Below are positions 1-8,732 of a stretch of DNA of 64,000 nt, one piece after another; position 1 is the stretch's first letter; each line of letters begins with the position of its first letter. Position numbers and translations under genes: made by a program. The stretch is from Sporomusa acidovorans (GTDB lineage: Bacteria; Bacillota; Negativicutes; Sporomusales; Sporomusaceae). The stretch is taken from contig NZ_FNAM01000002.1 in NCBI RefSeq assembly GCF_900101845.1, positions 186,001-250,000 on the forward strand, in the 5' to 3' direction. The notes under the pieces are model-generated. The model did no database searches and was not told the DNA's origin. It worked only from the letters and a program-made list of their open reading frames with translations.

Positions 1-249
1 AGCGGTTTTAGTTCTGGCCATGCTTTTTGTCGCCAGTATATATTCGTTGCGGCGCCCCGCTATATAGGCGCCGATTTTGGCCTCACTGTCCGTATAGGCT
101 CTGGCCGTATCAAAAAAGTTAATTCCCGCAGCCAAAGCGGCAAGCAGCACTTCGCCCGCTTCTTCCATCGTACAGCGTTGCATCGGCAACGCGCCAAAGC
201 TAATCGGTGTTACCATGAGTCCGGTACGACCCAATCTTCTTTTTTCCAT
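1..249 (-). CDS. Aldo/keto reductase family protein, partial
   Basis: The gene starts at an ATG at 249 and runs off the left edge, so only the first 83 residues are visible. The start MEKRRLGRTGLMV is typical of aldo/keto reductases, and NFFDTARAYTDSE contains the catalytic Asp and Tyr region (D-x4-Y) of the (beta/alpha)8 barrel. These enzymes reduce aldehydes and ketones with NADPH; the substrate cannot be read from this fragment. A GGGGGAG ribosome site sits 6 bases before the ATG. The gene follows the TPR gene on the same strand by 12 bases, so the two are probably cotranscribed. Confidence 0.85.
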   Translation of the reverse strand, partial: MEKRRLGRTGLMVTPISFGALPMQRCTMEEAGEVLLAALAAGINFFDTARAYTDSEAKIGAYIAGRRNEYILATKSMARTKTA

Positions 250-261
250 CTGTTACTCCCC

Positions 262-1335
262 CTATTGCAAATTAGATCTGTCGGTTTTATTGTCTAATGC
301 CTGCAAACGGTCACGCGCATGTTTGGCTTCCGCCGTGTCCGGCTTGGCAATTGCCAAAAATGCTTTATAAGCAACGATCGCTTCATCGGTGCGTTGTTCC
401 AGTTCGCAGCATAGTGCTTTATTATAAAAGGCCAGGGCATTATCCGGATTAAGTTCAACCGCATGGCTGAAGTCGGCAATAGCCGCACCATAATCCTTTT
501 TGGTCGCATAAGCGATTCCCCGGAAAAAATAGGGTCTGCCGTCAGTAGGATCGGCAGCAATCACGCGGGTAAAGTCGACAACCGCTTCATCCGGTTTTCC
601 CTGTCCCATATAGATGGAAGCGCGGATAGCAACCGCCTGCATATTATCAGGCTCCAAAGCAATTACCTTATTGTAATCGGCCAGGGCTTCCTCGTTAAGA
701 CCTATTTCAAAATAGGCCTGCCCTCTTTTCGCCAAGGCATTGGTTTCTTCCGGAAACCGTTCAATCACCTTATTATAATCGGCAATGGCCACTGAATATA
801 AATTGCGGCCAACAAAAGCGTCCCCCCGATTAATGTAAGAACCCATATCCTCCGGCTCTAACTCAATCGCTTTTGTAAGATCATCAACCGCATGCTCAAA
901 CATGCCATTATTCAGGTAGAGTACGCCACGGTTTGCATAATTCATCCAGTCGTTGGGGGCATACAGCATCGCCTGAGAATAATCCAGGATCGCCTTTTTT
1001 ATGTCATCAAGCATAGCATATGCACTGCCGCGATAAGAATAATAAGACCCTTTGCGGGAATTAAGTTCAATGGCCTTGTTATAATCGGTCAGGGCCAGTT
1101 CAAAATTACCGGCTACAGCAGCCGTTACACCCCGCCAAAAATAGGCATCACTATTGTCCGGCTCTTCAGCCAGTATTTTATTGCAGGCTGCCACTATATC
1201 CGCTGTTTGTCCGGCATCGTAAAGTGCCTGCATATTTTGACTAAATTGACTTTCCTCAACAGAGCCGCACCCGGAGCAACCACAGTCGCAGGACGGCCCG
1301 CAACCAGTCTCATTACAACCGTTATCTTGATGCAT
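262..1335 (-). CDS. TPR-repeat protein with Cys-rich N-terminus
   Basis: A 357-residue protein of eight or more tandem tetratricopeptide repeats (about residues 35-340), recognisable by recurring A-Y-x-x-R-G-x-A-Y and A-x-x-D-Y-x-K-A-I-x-L-x-P patterns. TPR solenoids bind protein partners; no catalytic domain is present. The first 25 residues carry seven cysteines in CNETGCGPSCDCGCSGC, a likely metal-binding or redox segment that is unusual before TPRs. The ATG at 1335 was chosen because AAAGGAG lies 8 bases upstream; a longer GTG start at 1443 is possible but has a poor site. There is no signal peptide, so it is probably cytoplasmic. Partner and function are unknown. Confidence 0.8.
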   Translation of the reverse strand: MHQDNGCNETGCGPSCDCGCSGCGSVEESQFSQNMQALYDAGQTADIVAACNKILAEEPDNSDAYFWRGVTAAVAGNFELALTDYNKAIELNSRKGSYYSYRGSAYAMLDDIKKAILDYSQAMLYAPNDWMNYANRGVLYLNNGMFEHAVDDLTKAIELEPEDMGSYINRGDAFVGRNLYSVAIADYNKVIERFPEETNALAKRGQAYFEIGLNEEALADYNKVIALEPDNMQAVAIRASIYMGQGKPDEAVVDFTRVIAADPTDGRPYFFRGIAYATKKDYGAAIADFSHAVELNPDNALAFYNKALCCELEQRTDEAIVAYKAFLAIAKPDTAEAKHARDRLQALDNKTDRSNLQ

Positions 1336-1595
1336 ATCCACAACTCCTTTATTGAGTTTATAATTATTATTAACTACTAGGTTATGTTCGCGATTTGTAT
1401 TACAATCCCTGCAATTCCTGCCAAAAATATCAGGGGAAACCACTATACCGTCTCCAATAAAGATTTACAGGCAGGACGCTAGTATAAATCAACAGTCAAG
1501 CGTTGCCCCCCTGTCCAATGCAAATCTTTATTAGCTGTCATAGATGCAAAAGGCGAAATTGCTTCACGCTAAAGTGGCAATCCCGCCTTTTTCCC

Positions 1596-2246
1596 TTATA
1601 AGCCTTTTTGCTCAATACCGCTGTACAAAAAACCAAGGTGAGTCGTTGAATTCATAAGCACCAACCGCCATTTGCCGTCCTGGTATTCGAATACATTAAT
1701 ACAGGTATTATCTTGTTTGATCTGCCAGAAATGAGTGAGATCAATATCTAAAATATCACATAGCACCGCCTTGTTGACCGCATCATGGGCCACTACCAGT
1801 ACGGTCTGGCCTTGGTGCTTGGCGGCCAGCTCACGAAAAGCAGCCATCGCCCGGTCGCGAACAGCAGTAATATCTTCACCGCCCGGTCCGGGCATGGTAA
1901 CTCCCACTACGGTAGTTTTCCATTGGACAAGGAGTTCGGGATACGTTTTACCGACCTCGTCACTAAGAAGGCCTTCCCATTCGCCATGATTAATCTCCAG
2001 TAAACGGTTATCGGTGTTTACCGGCAAACCGTGGGCCGCCACACACATCATGGCGGTATCAACAGCCCGGCTGAGCGGACTGGCATAGCAAGCATCAATA
2101 GGGACATCTTTGAGGGCTGCGGCAGCCAGTTGACCTTGCTGGCGACCAAAAGGCGTAAGCGGTGTATCAATTTGCCCCTGGTAACGTCCTTCTTTATTCC
2201 AGGTTGTTTCCCCGTGACGAACTAAGATAAAGCGGGTTGTTGCCAT
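1596..2246 (-). CDS. Histidine phosphatase family protein (possible phosphoserine phosphatase)
   Basis: A 216-residue cytosolic phosphatase of the phosphoglycerate mutase-like superfamily. The phospho-accepting histidine lies in LVRHGETTWN (residues 8-17), with the usual second Arg in YASPLSRAVDT, Glu in EINHGEWEG and distal His in VVAHDAVN. Members include alpha-ribazole phosphatases, cofactor-dependent mutases and metal-independent phosphoserine phosphatases. It lies 44 bases downstream of serC and is probably cotranscribed with it under the serine T-box, so the last step of serine synthesis is an attractive role. This is inference from context; the sequence alone does not separate the subfamilies. 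Start supported by GGAGGAAAAC before the ATG. Confidence 0.85.
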   Translation of the reverse strand: MATTRFILVRHGETTWNKEGRYQGQIDTPLTPFGRQQGQLAAAALKDVPIDACYASPLSRAVDTAMMCVAAHGLPVNTDNRLLEINHGEWEGLLSDEVGKTYPELLVQWKTTVVGVTMPGPGGEDITAVRDRAMAAFRELAAKHQGQTVLVVAHDAVNKAVLCDILDIDLTHFWQIKQDNTCINVFEYQDGKWRLVLMNSTTHLGFLYSGIEQKGL

Positions 2247-2290
2247 GTTTTCCTCCTCTATGTTTTTTTTATATAGTGCATCTATAAAGT

Positions 2291-3388
2291 TTACGCATTT
2301 TCTTTCTGAAAGGCAAGCATAAAATCACGCAGTGCCTGGCAGGATTCATACGGTACGGCATTATAACTGGAAGCCCGGCAGCCGCCGACAGAACGGTGAC
2401 CGTTAAGGCCTACAAATCCGGTCTTTTTGGCCTGATCCAAAAATTTCTTTTCTAATTCCTCTTCGGCCAAACGGAAGGTGATATTCATCAATGACCGGGC
2501 CTCAGGCTGGGCATGCCCCACATAAAAGCCGTTGCTGGCGTCAATGGCGTCATAAATAAGTGCGGCTTTTTCCCGGTTGCGTTTATAAATAGCGGGCACT
2601 CCCCCTTCCGCCTTAACCCATTCCAGCATCAGCTTCATCATATAAATGCCAAAAGTGGGCGGCGTATTATACATAGAATTATTTTTGGCATGGGTTGCAT
2701 AGCACAGCATTGTCGGTAAATTTTTATTAGCCTGTTCTAAGAAATCACGGCGGATAATGACAACAGTTACACCGGACGGTCCCAGGTTTTTCTGAGCGCC
2801 GGCATAAATAAGCGCAAATTTTTTCACAGCAAACGGTTTTGACAAAATATCACTGGACATATCGGCAACCAGGGGGACTGCGCCTGTATCGGGGAAGGCC
2901 TGCCATTCGGTGCCGAAAATCGTATTATTGGAGGTAATATGCAGGTAAGCGCTATCCGCACCATAGCTTATTTCCTCCCAAGCCGGTATCCGGCGATAAT
3001 TGCCTTCCTTGGCAGTAGCCGCCACAAATACCTCGCCCAGCTTCGCGGCTTCGGCGTAGGCTTTTTCCGACCAGGAGCCGGTCATAACATAGCCTGCCTT
3101 TTTTCCTGCCGCCAAAAAGTTCATGGGCACCATAGAAAATTGCAGACTGGCGCCGCCCTGCAGAAAAAGAACCTCGTAATCCTGGGGTATTGCCATTAGC
3201 TCCCTCAAGAGTTCAATGGCCCGGTTATGCACGGCTTCATAATCTTTGCCGCGATGACTAAGTTCCATGACAGACATACCTGTACCATTAAAATCAAGCA
3301 GTTCTGCTTGTGCCTTTTCCAGAACGACCAGCGGCAAAGCTGCCGGTCCGGCATTAAAATTATAAGCTCGTTTACTATTCTTATTCAC
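2291..3388 (-). CDS. serC: Phosphoserine aminotransferase
   Basis: A 365-residue PLP enzyme of the class V aminotransferases that converts 3-phosphohydroxypyruvate plus glutamate to phosphoserine in serine (and pyridoxine) synthesis. The start RAYNFNAGPAALPLVVLEKAQ is diagnostic of SerC, and the PLP lysine is in LIYAGAQKNLGPSG (about residue 200). Near the C-terminus GLNGHRSVGGCRASSYNA matches the substrate-binding end. Length is normal. It starts with GTG behind GAGGTGA. The leader (3412-3770) carries a sigma-A promoter and a T-box with two antiterminator/terminator modules, so transcription should respond to uncharged tRNA-Ser. No serA is present in the window. Confidence 0.95.
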   Translation of the reverse strand: MNKNSKRAYNFNAGPAALPLVVLEKAQAELLDFNGTGMSVMELSHRGKDYEAVHNRAIELLRELMAIPQDYEVLFLQGGASLQFSMVPMNFLAAGKKAGYVMTGSWSEKAYAEAAKLGEVFVAATAKEGNYRRIPAWEEISYGADSAYLHITSNNTIFGTEWQAFPDTGAVPLVADMSSDILSKPFAVKKFALIYAGAQKNLGPSGVTVVIIRRDFLEQANKNLPTMLCYATHAKNNSMYNTPPTFGIYMMKLMLEWVKAEGGVPAIYKRNREKAALIYDAIDASNGFYVGHAQPEARSLMNITFRLAEEELEKKFLDQAKKTGFVGLNGHRSVGGCRASSYNAVPYESCQALRDFMLAFQKENA

Positions 3389-3411
3389 AAAATCACCTCA
3401 TAAAATTAAGT

Positions 3412-3450
3412 AAAAAGTCTCGCCCCAAATAAAAACTATCGGGGCGAGAC
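3412..3450 (-). terminator. Second (gene-proximal) T-box terminator of serC
   Basis: A perfect 10-bp stem, GTCTCGCCCC (minus strand) pairing with GGGGCGAGAC across a 14-base loop, is followed by TTTTT. It lies directly downstream of the second TGGCACCGCGG motif, so it is the terminator half of the second T-box module. Confidence 0.85.
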
Positions 3451-3504
3451 AGAAATCCCGCGGTGCCACCCAGGTTCAAGCTGCCAGCAATAGGTGAGAC
3501 AAGA

Positions 3505-3540
3505 AAAATAAAAAAACCCTCATCCCGCTATAGGGACGAG
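3505..3540 (-). terminator. First T-box terminator of serC
   Basis: On the minus strand CTCGTCCC pairs with GGGATGAG over a 6-base loop and runs into GG plus seven T. It lies between the first and second T-box cores, so transcripts must pass two terminators before serC. Confidence 0.8.
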
Positions 3541-3741
3541 AGCATTCTCCCGCGTTGCCACCCAGGTTGCTTTTCAGCCAACTCTTGCCGCTATACCGGG
3601 CGGACCCGTCAGATTCATCATCAGCCACTCCCAGGCGGAATTTACTGTTAATCGCACCGGCTCACACCAGCCGCCGGCTCTCTGAAGGTCTTAACAATCA
3701 ACTTCCTGTTCATCGTGCAGAAGCTATTTAACTTGGTTTCG

Positions 3742-3770
3742 ATTATACAATATGCGCTACCGGCAGTCAA
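3742..3770 (-). promoter_or_regulatory. Sigma-A promoter of serC leader
   Basis: On the minus strand TTGACT and TATAAT are separated by exactly 17 bases. This gives a transcript beginning near 3735, just ahead of the T-box Stem I. Confidence 0.8.
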
Positions 3771-3797
3771 GTGTATTTTGTACAAAAACCAGCAAAA

Positions 3798-5213
3798 TCA
3801 CTCTCGCGTTTTCCTGGCCAAACGCCGTACCCGGGCGTCAAGTGCCATCATTAACGCAGCCGAATTGTTACATAACTGACCGGCTTGGATTCTGGTTAAC
3901 AAATTATGCTGAAAGCGGCCGACTTCCGGGCCGTTTCCCAGCTTGCCCGCAATCTCCCGGCCGCTGAGCGTAAGCTGATCCGGAAAAAAGGGAATACGGT
4001 CCATAACAGATCGTACCATTTCCCGCACTGCCATTAATCCGGCCAAATCAGGCTGAGTATGCCCGCCGCGTCGATCGGCTTCATGCAGCTCAAACAACTG
4101 CAATAATGCCGCTTCCAACTCTCCTGTTTTTTTAAAATCCCGGCTCAAGCGTTTTAGCCATTTGATAACTGCCTTTTCTGCGAGTGCCGGTAAAAACAGG
4201 TGGTGACGGATCAGCCAGGTCACCTGTGCCACCGTTTGCCGTTCAACCTTTAGACGGTCTAAAATCACCGCAGCCGCGGCTGCCCCCTTGCGGTCATGCC
4301 CAGGGTCGGACGGCTGACCTTGCCGGTTTAGAGTCCGTACTTCCGGCCAGCCTTTGGCAATATCATGAAGGAGTGCCGCCCAGCGAAGCACCGGGGAAGG
4401 TGGCGCAAGGTCAACAACCGCCAGTGTATGGTGCCAGACATCATAGCAGTGATAACAGGGATTTTGCGGCACCCCGTCAAGGTGGCTAAGTTCGGGCAAT
4501 ATCGGCAAAGAAAAAATCTGTCCCTGCTCTTTTGCCTGGCAAGAGGCCGCCAGCAAGCCTGTTTTGAGCATAATGTCAAGACCGTGGGAAGCAAATTCAG
4601 CCAACAGGGTTTGCTCGATTTCATTACGAACTCGTTCGACAGACAATCCGTTTACCCGCTCTAGTGCCACCGGTATGGCCTTTAATGTCCGGCCTTCCAG
4701 CGTAAAATTAAAACGGGCGGCAAAGCGAGCCGCCCGGAACATGCGCAGTGCATCTTCCGCAAACCGTTCCCGCGGATCGCCGACAGCCCGAATAATCCCG
4801 GCTGCTAAATCGTCCCGTCCCCCGAACAGATCAATAAGCCGTCCGGTGGAATCCATCGCCATCGCGTTGATGGTAAAATCCCTTCTGGCTAAATCCTGGG
4901 CAAGGCTTACCCCCAAGATGACTTTCTCAGGCCGGTGGCTGTCACGGCCATATTGTTCACTGCGCAGCGTGGCTACCTCATAACTGCGGCCGGCAGCCAC
5001 GACTACGACTACGCCAAACGCCACGCCGACCATGATGGCTTTCCAGCCTTGTTGCCCAATAATCTCTACTATGCGCTCAGGCATAGCGCTCGTGGCAATA
5101 TCGATATCGGCAGGCCGGACACCCCGCACCATATCGCGCACAGCGCCACCGACAATATAGCTTTCGTGACCGGCGGCGCTAAGTGCCGCCATAATTTTTC
5201 TGGCCGTTTTCAT
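3798..5213 (-). CDS. cca: CCA tRNA nucleotidyltransferase / poly(A) polymerase family with HD domain
   Basis: A 471-residue class II nucleotidyltransferase. The N-terminal head has YIVGGAVRDMVRG followed by ADIDIATSAMP, the GG and DxD metal-binding motifs; the neck region has RRDFTINAMA and DPRERFAEDALRMFRAARFAARF. A C-terminal HD domain is indicated by HTLAVVDLA and LLHDIAKGWPE (about residues 260-290). Such enzymes add or repair the 3' CCA of tRNA, and the HD domain can give phosphodiesterase activity. CCA-adding and poly(A) polymerase activities are hard to tell apart by sequence. The start ATG at 5213 has a GAGGAGCAAGTTGCT site. The ABC ATPase gene ends 14 bases upstream. Confidence 0.9.
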   Translation of the reverse strand: MKTARKIMAALSAAGHESYIVGGAVRDMVRGVRPADIDIATSAMPERIVEIIGQQGWKAIMVGVAFGVVVVVAAGRSYEVATLRSEQYGRDSHRPEKVILGVSLAQDLARRDFTINAMAMDSTGRLIDLFGGRDDLAAGIIRAVGDPRERFAEDALRMFRAARFAARFNFTLEGRTLKAIPVALERVNGLSVERVRNEIEQTLLAEFASHGLDIMLKTGLLAASCQAKEQGQIFSLPILPELSHLDGVPQNPCYHCYDVWHHTLAVVDLAPPSPVLRWAALLHDIAKGWPEVRTLNRQGQPSDPGHDRKGAAAAAVILDRLKVERQTVAQVTWLIRHHLFLPALAEKAVIKWLKRLSRDFKKTGELEAALLQLFELHEADRRGGHTQPDLAGLMAVREMVRSVMDRIPFFPDQLTLSGREIAGKLGNGPEVGRFQHNLLTRIQAGQLCNNSAALMMALDARVRRLARKTRE

Positions 5214-5227
5214 AGCAACTTGCTCCT

Positions 5228-6067
5228 CTAGCCACTTACCCTGCGACCGGTTAATTCAACAAAAACATCTTCCAGGTTAGTATGCCGCAATGTTGCATTA
5301 ACGGCCAGTGTACCGGCAAATTCAGCAGCCTCCGCCCGGCTAGCAAAAAAGCGGTATTGTGTTCCCTCGCTTTCGGTCCATTCTACAACATAACCGCCTA
5401 ATCGCTTACATAGTGCCGTAGGAGTGTTAAGCGCGATCAATTGCCCTTTTTCCATGATGGCCACCCGTTGGCACAAATTTTCCGCTTCTTCAATATAATG
5501 AGTAGTCAATAGTACAGTTAAGCCGTCCGCATTCAACCGGCGGATCAGATCCCATAGCCGCCTTCTGACCTGTGGGTCTAGTCCCACAGTAGGCTCATCC
5601 AGGAAAAGCACTTTGGGCTTGTGCAGCAATGCCCGCGCAATCATCAACCGTCGCTTCATGCCGCCGGAAAAGGTGTTCACCATATCATTGCCCCGTTCCT
5701 GCAGTTCGACATACTCCAATAACTCTTCAATCCGCTGCTGCCGCTCAATCTTGGGCATATGGTGCAAGCGGCCGTGCAGGTTAAGGTTTTCCCTGGCGGT
5801 TAAATCCGTATCAAGATTAAAGTGCTGAGGCACAACGCCGATAACCGCCTTAACAGCCAATTCTTCCTGTGGCAGACAATAGCCATAAATATGTATCTCG
5901 CCGACAGTGGGACGGGTAAGCATAGTTAAAACTCGTATTGTGGTTGTTTTTCCCGCCCCGTTTGGTCCAAGCAAACCGAACGTTTCGCCCGGCTCAATAG
6001 TCAAATTCAAATTATTTACAGCTGTACGCTCACCATATTTTTTTACTAAACCTTTTATTGAGATCAT
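5228..6067 (-). CDS. ABC transporter ATP-binding protein (DrrA/NatA-like)
   Basis: A 279-residue ATPase with Walker A GPNGAGKTTT (about residues 38-47), signature FSGGMKRRLMIARAL, Walker B VLFLDEPTVGLDPQ and H-loop LLTTHYIEEAE. The C-terminal NLEDVFVELTGR is typical of the daunorubicin-resistance/NatA group that drives ABC-2 exporters. The ATG at 6067 is preferred (GAGTGAGGG upstream) over an ATG 39 bases earlier. No permease gene adjoins it: the next gene downstream is cca and the upstream gene is a small repeat protein. Its membrane partner must therefore be elsewhere, possibly the permease at 23176-23925. Substrate unknown. Confidence 0.9.
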   Translation of the reverse strand: MISIKGLVKKYGERTAVNNLNLTIEPGETFGLLGPNGAGKTTTIRVLTMLTRPTVGEIHIYGYCLPQEELAVKAVIGVVPQHFNLDTDLTARENLNLHGRLHHMPKIERQQRIEELLEYVELQERGNDMVNTFSGGMKRRLMIARALLHKPKVLFLDEPTVGLDPQVRRRLWDLIRRLNADGLTVLLTTHYIEEAENLCQRVAIMEKGQLIALNTPTALCKRLGGYVVEWTESEGTQYRFFASRAEAAEFAGTLAVNATLRHTNLEDVFVELTGRRVSG

Positions 6068-6304
6068 AGCACCCTCACTCAGCAATAATGTATCTTTTTT
6101 CCACATAAAAATGGTAAATTCCTGCCAGACTCCGTACTGCCTAGTCCAAAAGTCCCATATAGCAATCCTGTCATGAATGTTATTATAGCATTAGGAGCAC
6201 AATCCGGCCATAATGAACTGCAATCGACTCACCCCCTGCCGCAACTATATTTTCCGTGCATTTCAACCGGCCGACCCTTGATACAGGACGCCTTTAATGA
6301 TCTT

Positions 6305-6336
6305 AAATAAATGTTGGCTTCCTTTCGGAAGCCAAC
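6305..6336 (-). terminator. Terminator of the Cys/Tyr/Pro/Arg repeat gene
   Basis: GTTGGCTTCC and GGAAGCCAAC form a perfect 10-bp stem with a 4-base loop, followed on the minus strand by ATTTATTT. It lies 9 bases past the stop of the repeat protein gene. Confidence 0.6.
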
Positions 6337-6344
6337 TACATCTA

Positions 6345-6611
6345 TTATAATGGGTAGCACGGGCGGGGATAGCAATAATAACGGGGGTAGCAATAGGAAC
6401 GAGGATAACAATAATAACGGGGATAACAATCACGGGGATAGCAGTACCGCCGCGGACGGCACCCGAATCCCAGCCCTAGCCCTAACCCAATAACAAAAGG
6501 CAGTACTTGTCTGTCACTTCTCGCACCGGACTCTTCTTCCCAATCCTCCTCGTCATCGTCCCAGTCGTCAATTTCAGGTTCTTCCCAATAAGGACGTCTT
6601 TTACCGGCCAT
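6345..6611 (-). CDS. Small acidic protein with C-terminal CYPR repeats
   Basis: An 88-residue protein of three unlike parts: an acidic N-terminus (IDDWDDDEEDWEEE, residues 14-27), a short Gly/Leu hydrophobic stretch (VIGLGLGLGFG, about 40-50), and a C-terminus of tandem YCYPR, DCYPR and PCYPL units with eight cysteines. No family was recognised. A strong GAAAGGAGG site lies 7 bases before the ATG and a terminator follows, so it looks like a real monocistronic gene. The Cys/Tyr-rich tail suggests disulfide or dityrosine cross-linking, as in some spore coat or wall proteins; this is a guess. The underlying DNA is a short tandem repeat, which can expand or contract. Confidence 0.7.
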   Translation of the reverse strand: MAGKRRPYWEEPEIDDWDDDEEDWEEESGARSDRQVLPFVIGLGLGLGFGCRPRRYCYPRDCYPRYYCYPRSYCYPRYYCYPRPCYPL

Positions 6612-6727
6612 CTAAGTTCCTCCTTTCCACCTTCTCTGTTACATAATATGCAGACATTTGTCTGGTTGCTACCGGAGCCGGACCAAGAACTCATCTTCTA
6701 TTTCATTATGACTGGGATATACCAAAA

Positions 6728-6768
6728 GAACGGCGAATGTTTTGATTGACATTCACCGTCTTTTTTAT
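6728..6768 (-). terminator. Terminator after chemoreceptor gene (bidirectional)
   Basis: CGGCGAATGT and ACATTCACCG form a 10-bp stem with one G-U pair. T-rich runs follow on both strands (TTCTTTT on minus, TCTTTTTT on plus). It lies directly behind the chemoreceptor stop codon at 6771. Confidence 0.6.
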
Positions 6769-6770
6769 TC

Positions 6771-8732
6771 TTACACGTTAAATTTTACAATTATGCTCTT
6801 TAGTTCAGCCGCCATACTGGTTAGCTGTTCCGCACTGGCTGCCACGGTTTCCACCGCACCGGCTGTCTGTTCCGCTGCTGCCGCAACCTCTTTGCTCAGC
6901 CCGGCGGTTTCTTGCAACCCCTGCAACAGGCTGCTGATAAGCGCCACAACCTGATCTGATGTTGCTACTTCATCATCCGCAACTGTCATAATTTTATTAA
7001 TATCAGTAACCGTTTCAGCGGCAGCGGTTAAGATACTAACAAGAGCGTCACTGGCCTCATCTGTTGATTTTACGACCTGGTCCATCCCAGAATGACTATG
7101 CTGTGCAGCCTCTACTGCAGCAGCGGTGCTGACCGTAACTTTTCCCAGCAGTGCCGCTACTTCCTGCGCTCCCTGGCCGGATTGTTCAGCCAGCTTACGC
7201 ACCTCTTCGGCAACCACCGCAAACCCGCGTCCGGCCTCACCGGCACGAGCCGCCTCAATTGCCGCGTTAAGTGCCAGCAGATTCGTTTGCGCAGCAATAC
7301 CGGTTATTGTTTCCGTTATCACGCCAATTTGGTGGGAGTACTCATTTAGCCGGTTAATTAATTCCTCCGTTTCCTGAATTTTCGTCTGCATCCCCTGGAT
7401 ATTAGCTACTGTTCCCGCTACCGTCGACTGCCCGGTTGTGGCTGCCTGTGAAGTAACGGCAGACGTATTTTGAGCGGACAGGGCCCGCTCCTTGGCCGTA
7501 GTAATAAGTTCAGCCAGCCGCGCAAGCACCTCAGCCGCCGTCTTGGCAGCCGCCTCGCCTGTTTGAGCATTATTAGCCACCCGCCCCACATTACTGGCTA
7601 CTTCATTGACTGTCGAACTCATTTGTTCGCTTGATGCCGCCAAATGCTCCGAGGCCGAGGCAATATCCTGACTGGCCCGGGATACGGCACTAACAAGATC
7701 TGCCTGGTTGCGGATCATCTTATTAAACGACTGGGTCAAACGCCCAATTTCATCTTGAGAAGTAACCTCAGCCTTCACAGTTAAATCGCCCTGGCCGGCA
7801 TGTTCCATTAACACCTCAAGCTGCCGCAGCGGTCTGGTCAGCTTGCGCGCGGCCCAGATAGACGACATAACCCCTAAAATAAAAACAATAAGTCCTGCAG
7901 TCCCCTGGGTAACAAGACTTCTATTGCGCACGACATCAGCCGCCGCTTCCGATTTTCCCGCAAACAGTACGCCAATCGGCTTTTGTTCTCTGTCAAGAAT
8001 AGGTTGATAATACGTAACATAAGGCATACCGAGTATGTTGGCGGCTCCGCTGAATGGCTGACCATCTTCAAGAATAACGGCAGCCAGTTTTGGGTCCAGC
8101 TTGGTACCAACTGCCCGCTTGCCTTCCTGTTCTATGGTTGTTGTCACTCGCGTATCGCCGGCAAATATTGTGGCATCCACTTTATAAGCAGCCTTTATCC
8201 GGTCAACAACGGTGTCCTGGCTGACGTTAAAGCCTACTACAATGGCTCCGAGCATACTGTCATCCGGTCCTTTCACAGGCGCAACCGCCACCGTCATGAT
8301 CATTTGGCCGGGAATGGCCTCATAATAAGCAGCCGCCGTCCCCTGCCGGGCAAACCCTGTCGTTGCTTGACTGCCTGTGTGTTGCCCGTCAACCGCCAAC
8401 ACACGGCCTTCACTATCCAGGATCTGAATATAACTAATACTTCCCTGACCGCTCATTCCCTTTACCACCTGTGCAGCGACAACAGGATTCTTTGCCGCTA
8501 AGGCCTGGGAAATATCAGGCCGGCTTGCAAACGCGCCGGCTACAGCCTGCATCCGCTCCCTGGCGTCCTCAAGCACCATGTTTAAACCAAGCGCTCCCTG
8601 CATGGCAGCTTCCCGGTTGACTTCGTCGGCATAGCTGGAAAGAAAATAACTGCTGCCAGTTAGCAATAAAACGGTTACTATAAGGATAATAATTCCAGTG
8701 TACACTGATTGTTTAAATTGGATACTGTGCAA
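6771..8732 (-). CDS. Methyl-accepting chemotaxis protein, membrane-bound
   Basis: A 653-residue transmembrane chemoreceptor. An N-terminal membrane segment (about residues 12-32, [17 protein letters not shown]) precedes a large extracytoplasmic Cache-like sensor (about 35-275). A second membrane segment ([16 protein letters not shown]) and a HAMP domain ([14 protein letters not shown]...[13 protein letters not shown]) follow. The signalling hairpin carries the conserved tip [43 protein letters not shown], given here only as its position, about residues 485-527. It passes ligand signals to CheA/CheW, which are not in this window. Start is a TTG behind GGGGGG. The ligand cannot be inferred. Confidence 0.95.
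   Translation of the reverse strand: MHSIQFKQSVYTGIIILIVTVLLLTGSSYFLSSYADEVNREAAMQGALGLNMVLEDARERMQAVAGAFASRPDISQALAAKNPVVAAQVVKGMSGQGSISYIQILDSEGRVLAVDGQHTGSQATTGFARQGTAAAYYEAIPGQMIMTVAVAPVKGPDDSMLGAIVVGFNVSQDTVVDRIKAAYKVDATIFAGDTRVTTTIEQEGKRAVGTKLDPKLAAVILEDGQPFSGAANILGMPYVTYYQPILDREQKPIGVLFAGKSEAAADVVRNRSLVTQGTAGLIVFILGVMSSIWAARKLTRPLRQLEVLMEHAGQGDLTVKAEVTSQDEIGRLTQSFNKMIRNQADLVSAVSRASQDIASASEHLAASSEQMSSTVNEVASNVGRVANNAQTGEAAAKTAAEVLARLAELITTAKERALSAQNTSAVTSQAATTGQSTVAGTVANIQGMQTKIQETEELINRLNEYSHQIGVITETITGIAAQTNLLALNAAIEAARAGEAGRGFAVVAEEVRKLAEQSGQGAQEVAALLGKVTVSTAAAVEAAQHSHSGMDQVVKSTDEASDALVSILTAAAETVTDINKIMTVADDEVATSDQVVALISSLLQGLQETAGLSKEVAAAAEQTAGAVETVAASAEQLTSMAAELKSIIVKFNV

Larger units (their letters stand above)
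3412..3735 (-). promoter_or_regulatory. Serine T-box leader with tandem antiterminator/terminator modules
   Basis: On the minus strand the leader has a Stem I with AGAGAGCCGGCGGC and GTGTGAGCCGG, then two copies of the T-box core: GGGTGGCAACGCGGGA at 3551-3566 and GGGTGGCACCGCGGGA at 3457-3472. Each core is followed by its own terminator. Only one Stem I is visible. The likely specifier triplet is AGT (Ser) at 3644-3646. TGGC in both cores would pair with a tRNA end carrying discriminator G, which is the tRNA-Ser base. Known mechanism: uncharged cognate tRNA stabilises the antiterminator. The duplicated expression platform is unusual. The specifier was placed by eye. Confidence 0.9.

Noticed and set aside
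6229-6493. Leu/Pro-rich and Asn/Gly/Asp-rich frames opposite or beside the CYPR gene
   Set aside because: They are products of the short DNA repeat read in other frames; only the CYPR frame has a good ribosome site and terminator.
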